DNA of 64,000 bases from Isoetes taiwanensis. Its lineage: Eukaryota > Streptophyta > Lycopodiopsida > Isoetales > Isoetaceae. The stretch's first letter is position 1. Every line of letters starts with the position of its first letter. The notes below the pieces were generated by a model. That model was not told the origin of the DNA and ran no database searches. It was given only the letters and a program-made list of their open reading frames with translations. The stretch covers positions 4,990,488 to 5,054,487 of the forward strand of contig JAJEKV010000053.1 of the NCBI GenBank assembly GCA_021234155.1. The letters run 5' to 3'. This document shows, one piece after another, positions 59,212-64,000 of this stretch. The position numbers were made by a program, and so were the translations under genes.

Positions 59212-59890
59212 GAAGGCACGGTTATGCGCTAAGTTGTCGGTGCCGCCTTCGCGAATCCGGAGAGGGTAGAATATCGGGGCACGTGATCTCAGCGGAGGGA
59301 TTTTGGCGGATCCCACGCCAAGATCGAAGCGATCATACATTGGCCGGCCAAGAAGAAACATCGCAGGTCGAAGCTTTCTCGGCCTAGCAGGGTATTATAG
59401 GAAGTTCGTGAAGAACTTTGCAAAAATAGCGGCCCCGCTAACGGATTTGACGAGGGCGAAAAAAGTAAAGGATTGGGCAGATCACTGGCAGAAGAAAGCC
59501 CAAGCAGGATTCGAAATGTTGAAGGAAGGTTTGACAACCGCCCCTCCCCGACCCGCCGGACCGAGAAGGACAAACTTGTGGCGACGGATGCAAGTAAAAT
59601 TGCCACAGGTGCAGTATTGATGCAGGAGGAGCGGGTAGTGGCTTATGACTCCCGGAAGATGAACGACGCCGAAACGCGCTACCCGAATCATGACCAAGAG
59701 TTGCTTGCAGTTGTCAGAGCACTGAGAATTTGGAGGCACTACCTGTTGGTAAGGAAGTTCCAGCTGGACACGGATCATCAGAGCCTCCAATACGTGTTCA
59801 CGCAACCACATCTCAACCTGAGGCAGCGAAAGTGGATGGAGTTCCTCGAATAATACGATTTTGTTATAGTTTATAAGCTGGGGAAGCTCA
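59212..59890 (+). pseudogene. Element A RNase H
   Basis: FLGLAGYYRKFVKNFAKIAA begins the connection. DASKIATGAVLMQEERVVAY, TRYPNHDQELLAVVRALRIW and LDTDHQSLQYVFTQP are the RNase H motifs. A TAA at about 59851 stands where C has Glu, just before YDFVIVYKLGKLN. Confidence 0.88.
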
Positions 59891-61050
59891 ATGTGGTAAC
59901 AGATGCACTTTCAAGGCATCCTCTGACACAATCTCGACGCTCACCAGCGACTTCGGAAAGAAGATTGAAGAAACCTTGCCGACAGATGCAGACTTCAAAG
60001 AAGTGTAGGCGAGCGTGCAAGGAGGCAAGAACAGATGAGGAGAGGGAGACCTTCAAGAATTTTAAGAAGGAAGGTAACCTTTTATACCATAAGAATAAGT
60101 TGTGTGTGCCTGAATCATCAGGAGTGAGGAAGTTGATTCTCCACGACACCCACAACAGTCCAATAGCTGGCCACGCAGGATTTATGAAGACATATTTCAA
60201 AGTGCGCAACAGTTATTATTGGCCAGGGATGAAGAGGCAGATAGCTCGCTACATCAAAGAGTGTCAACTGTGTCAGCAGACGAAGGCAGAGCATCTTCGA
60301 ATTCAAGGAGCATTGGAATCATTAGCGGCGCCGAACGCTAAGTGGGAAGTCATCAATATGGACTTCATAACAGGGCTCCCGAGGACAGCAAGAGGAAAAG
60401 ATGCCCTGATGGTTGTGGTTGTGGTCGACAAGCTGTCGAAGATGGCACACTTTGTGCCTTGCAGGACCACCGACACAACCTTGGACAACGGCTCTCTTCA
60501 TCAAGGAAATCTTCAGGCTCCATGGTATGCCGAGAGAGATCATCTCCGACAGAGACCCGAAGTTCATGAGTGCCTTTTGGCAGGATCTTTTTGCGACGAT
60601 CCAGATGAAACTGTCCATGAGCACGGCCTATCATCCTCAGACAGATGGGCAAACAGAACGGACCAACAGAATCTTGGAAGATATGCTAAGAAACTATGTC
60701 TGGAACAAGCAGAGTAAGTGGGAAGATTACATTCACTTGGTTGAGTTCGCTTATAATAGCACCAAGCAGGAATCATCCTAGATGTCGCCGTTCATGATCA
60801 ACTACGGCTACCAATGTCTAATTCCAGACACTTGGCACAATCCTGTGTCAAAGGTAGAGGTTTCACAGCAAATGTTGGCCGACATGCAGCAGCTGGTAGA
60901 AGAGGTCCGAGGATATCTTCTTGCAGCAAGGAGTCAACAAAAGAGCGTCGCCGACAAGCACCAGACGGTCAGAGAGTTCCAGGTTGGCGACAACATTTGA
61001 CTCAAGATCAAAGTGAAGCAGGCAAAGCTCCGCATCGAAAATTGTAAGAA
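59891..61050 (+). pseudogene. Element A integrase
   Basis: The HHCC finger (HDTHNSPIAGHAGFMKTYF ... ECQLCQQTK), core [37 protein letters not shown] and AYHPQTDGQTERTNRILED cover the D, D and E residues in two frames shifted near 60480. YVWNKQSKWEDYIHLVEFAY follows. Stops at 60778 (TAG) and 60998 (TGA where C has Trp) fit CHG or CHH deamination. Confidence 0.9.
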
Positions 61051-61409
61051 GCTTGCTCCAAGGTGGGCTGGCCCCTTCAGAATAGCCAAGAGAGTAGGTA
61101 ACCACCCATGTGAGTTTGCTAAAGAAGCATACTCCAAACCCAGAAGAAGTCTTGGACACGCCAACGTTGTTGGAAATGACAGAAGAGCGGCTAGAGATAG
61201 TCCCAGACTTGATCCTTGATAAGGCAATCAGGAAGACAAGGAGATCAGAGTTTCTCCAATATTTGGTCAAGTGGAAACACTGGCCGGTGGAAGACGCGAC
61301 ATGGGTACTTAAGAAGGACCTGATAAGGCAGTACCCACAGTTCATGGAGCAATGGGACGGCAAGGTCATCTCCGAAGTAATCGGCTCAGGCATGTCGATT
61401 TACGTTTAG
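61051..61409 (+). pseudogene. Element A integrase C-terminal chromodomain
   Basis: After the GPF segment, TRRSEFLQYLVKWKHWPVED and ATWVLKKDLIRQYPQF form a chromodomain with the aromatic positions Y, W and W in place. In other chromoviruses this domain binds methylated H3 and steers integration. It ends at a stop at 61407. Confidence 0.9.
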
Positions 61410-62354
61410 ATTAATTTCATGTGTAGTTAAGATTAATCTATGCATGCAGCCTATGCTAGGTATGGGTTGCATGCGTAATTACCGATGATGGGACCACTAC
61501 GGTGATCTCTAGGACGTGGTGTAATGTCATTGTAGGCATGACCGCGGTTTTGCTTGAATTAGTTACGCAAATAGTGAACATGAGCAATGTTGCACCGTAA
61601 TGTAAGCATGTCCATAGGGGAAGGACATGCGATTAAAGGTAGAAGTGAACATGGGCGAGGATGAGATTATCAGGGATGTTCTCTAGCTTAAACCCTTGGG
61701 GCCATGATGCACTGGGGTATGCATGATCAGGGAGGTCATGCATAAGGTAGCACCCAATCATGGGCTATGATAGGATCGTCTTAAACGACCCTTACGCTTA
61801 AACCCTCACGGGCTATGATCAAGTGCGTGGTATAGGCATTATAGGCGCTATCTCCACGGCCACGATGGAAGAAGCATCCTCTTCCTACGCCGGGAGATTA
61901 GTCATGCATTCATTTAGTTAATTAGATGGGTGGTTACCTTATAACCATAATTTTATTAATAATTAAAATGGTACTAACGTAGTATCGACCTGCAGGCCAA
62001 TAGAGCGCTCCGGAGGGCAAGGAGGTCGAGCTACGAAGACTTGCAACACAATTTTTGTTGGAATGTGTTGCAAGGAATGAAGAGTACCTCGAAGGATAAT
62101 TGTATATGAAATTGTTAAATCTTGATAAACTTAAATGTTGTATTAAGTGAGGCTAGTAAGTACCTTGCTTTAATGAAGTTATGAATTGATAAGTTATTGG
62201 GATAATGTAATGTCGTAGTAATGTTTTAAATATTACCTTAGAGTAATTCTAATAATTGTGTGAGTAAAATAATAAATTGTATGCATCAAGTTGGTTGCGG
62301 GACAAGAAGATCCCAAGGTGGGGAGACCCACGATGCTGCGGACATCATCATTTC
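61410..62354 (+). other. Element A 3' UTR
   Basis: Noncoding and matching C's 3' UTR. A first purine tract AAGGTGGGGAGA at about 62314 precedes the true tract by some 40 bp. Confidence 0.8.
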
Positions 62355-62367
62355 AAGGTGGGGAGAA
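62355..62367 (+). promoter_or_regulatory. Element A polypurine tract
   Basis: AAGGTGGGGAGAA directly before the 3' LTR, the plus-strand primer in reverse transcription. Identical in element C. Confidence 0.9.
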
Positions 62368-63902
62368 TGTGACGTTCCAGCACAGTATACGGTCCCAGGA
62401 CGTATACTGTACTGCATCATCACGCGTACACGCCACCCCGATTGACGTGTACACCGATGTGTAGCTAAGCAAGTAGCACCCTAGGGGGCAACTTGCAAGT
62501 GTGTGCACATTTATTCATGTGTACACTTTAGCCACTTAATTAATATAGGCAAGTGGGCCACATCCATTTATCCCACAAGCCCAAAGGTTAATGGAAACCC
62601 TAGCCCTAACTTATAGCCTATATAAGGCATCTGAAACCCTAACTTTCCATTTTCATCCACAGCCTTCTAGAGCTCCGTTTCGCTTACTCCAAGAGCCAAT
62701 CTTGACTCCCAAAGTCTGTCTGGGCAGCCTAGCTCATCAGCTTTCCCTTCCGGCTTCATTTTCAAGCAGTTCTGCAGCATGGACGCGTTCAGAGCAGGAG
62801 GAGCAAGCCAGGAATCAGGTATTTTGCCAATTCAATAGTCTAATCCGCCTCCCAGGCATAGTGTAAGTAGGTTTAGCCTATTGAATTGCCCATAGCAGCC
62901 ATCTAGACCTCTAGATATCAAGCCATAACTAAAGAACCTAACTTCTGTGATTTAGATTAAATCTTATTCTTTAGTTCTTCTATGGTATGTATGTGATGAT
63001 GATCTCTGTGGAATCATTGTATTGGGAAGGGGGGTAGAGCCTTAAAAGCCTAGTGGTTTGATGCTCCTAGCTAGCCCTCTTTAATGCACTATTAAATTCG
63101 GCCTGTGTACAAGAGCCACACCTGGTTGTGGGTGGAGGGGCCAGACTGGCTTACAAGGAGGTTCATGTCCTGACTCATGATGGTACTAAAGCCTATCGGG
63201 GACTATAGTGCACTAGACCTAATGCTCTGCCACTGCGTGCAGGCTTTGCATGGGTTCGACACTCTTGGGGTGGTGTACACCTTCCATGGAGTTCAGTCGA
63301 GTACGGGCAGTGGCCCTGTAGTCACCTTGAGTCAGCATGCCAACCTCTGGTGGGAGTAATCTCTACCTGCCCCATCGGAACTGGGGAGATGCAACCCAGG
63401 AGTAGCCCCTCTGGCTACGCATCCGGCGGGCTACAGTCAGGTCCCAAGACCTTTCAACCTACTCTGCAAAGTGTGCACAGGAGGGGCGGTTGGAGTGGAC
63501 TACCCTAAGCCATGCTCTTATGCCAGCCAAATCCATTTGCCATGAACTCTGTCTGCAATGACTTCTGGAGGCCCAAGCCGTCAGTCATCCCCCTTGAGTC
63601 TGAGCCTTGGGTAGAATCTCCATATGTGATGTACTGATCTCTGTCTATGCAGATATGTGGTGAGCCATCCTTCGTGATGGTCATGTGATATTGATGTATG
63701 TATACTTACATGTGTGTTACGCTTCCGCAGCTAGGTAGGCCCTGAGGGAGACAGGGTAAAATGACCCCTTCATTCTTCCCACTGGAACTCGTCAAGGTTG
63801 CAGTGATACGTGGAGGGCCTTGTATCAGCATGAAGCTGGTATGGGGGATGAACTCTTGTTTGTATACGGTGAGTGCACCGTATATGAGTAGGGGATGTCA
63901 CA
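62368..63902 (+). repeat. Element A 3' LTR
   Basis: 1535 bp, TGTGACG...GTCACA, complete. A TATA-like CTATATAAGG at about 62618-62627 is the likely promoter of genomic RNA. Palindromes AGTATACGG...CGTATACT and GTATACGGTG...CACCGTATA lie just inside the two ends. Confidence 0.95.
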
Positions 63903-63907
63903 GTTCT
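63903..63907. repeat. Element A target-site duplication, right
   Basis: GTTCT, as at 19986-19990. Host DNA follows to the window end. Confidence 0.9.
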
Positions 63908-64000
63908 GGAAGGATGGTAATAGATCTCTAAAACTTTGTTAATCCATGTCCATTAAATCTGAAACTTGACAATAAGTTTAATCCATTAGTAAGCAACTAT

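Larger units (their letters stand above)
19991..63902 (+). mobile_element. Element A: histone-H3-carrying Ty3/gypsy chromovirus (outer, nested)
   Basis: The LTRs begin TGTGACGTTCC and end GTCACA and are flanked by 5-bp GTTCT duplications. In order it has: 5' LTR (19991-24537, interrupted by D), tRNA-iMet primer site, ORF1 (H3-like, interrupted by C), ORF2 (unknown, interrupted by two DNA elements), gag, protease, RT, RNase H, integrase with chromodomain, polypurine tract and 3' LTR. With nested DNA removed the internal region is about 9.9 kb, the same as in element C. ORFs carry several stops, mostly TAG in place of CAG or TGG, so the copy is dead. The two accessory ORFs in front of gag set it apart from ordinary chromoviruses. 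Confidence 0.93.

Noticed and set aside
25271-60780. Reassigned or read-through UAG codons, because several in-frame stops are TAG
   Set aside because: They fit CAG-to-TAG or TGG-to-TAG/TGA decay at methylated sites. C has sense codons at several of the same places, and frameshifts are present too.

Overview
The window is plant nuclear DNA dominated by transposable elements. At the left there is a decayed pentatricopeptide-repeat (PPR) gene. The rest is non-LTR and Ty3/gypsy LTR elements, with initiator-tRNA-Met and tRNA-Gln type primer sites. The exact taxon cannot be read from the sequence. A large PPR family and deep LTR nesting would suit a fern, lycophyte or gymnosperm, but that is inference. 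No intact host gene is visible.

Layout. 1-6347: host DNA with a broken PPR gene, simple repeats and a short tandem array. 6361-14301: a full-length but decayed LINE on the minus strand with a perfect 13-bp target duplication. 14315-19985: host DNA with a LINE fragment and small hairpins. 19991-63902: one very large nested LTR structure. The outer element, here called A (+ strand, target duplication GTTCT), carries a second diverged member of the same family, C (- strand, 26175-51496, target duplication GAAGC), inserted inside its first ORF. C's 3' LTR was in turn hit by an unrelated Tat/Athila-like element, B (26677-38901, target duplication TGGGG). A's 5' LTR is occupied by a truncated chromovirus, D (20203-24481). 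A's second ORF is interrupted by a foldback MITE-like element and by a 2-kb TIR element.

The main discovery is in the A/C family. Both copies have, between the primer binding site and gag, a first ORF that is a histone H3-type protein. It begins with the exact H3 tail MARTKQTARK, continues through a long charged insert, and ends with an H3-like histone fold (REIRHFQ, LQEAAE, HFED, HAKRVT in A). In A the fold was separated from the tail by the 25-kb insertion of C, so it is invisible until the insertion is removed conceptually at its 5-bp target duplication. C carries the same tail with five synonymous codon differences, and the same fold in decayed form. The same elements encode an integrase with a C-terminal chromodomain, the module that in other chromoviruses reads methylated H3 tails.

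A second ORF of unknown function follows. Each of ORF1 and ORF2, in both copies, is preceded by the same module: two roughly 65-bp palindromes, a TATAAATA box about 100-120 bp before the ATG, and a related leader. The palindromes differ in sequence between A and C but keep their pairing. The element therefore looks like a gypsy retrotransposon carrying two separately promoted accessory genes, one of them a histone H3 mimic.

Caveat. Repeated segments in roughly 36-51 kb differ from their partners mainly at CAG/CTG sites through odd small indels. This suggests consensus errors at methylated CHG sites, so some frameshifts in C and B may be artefacts.
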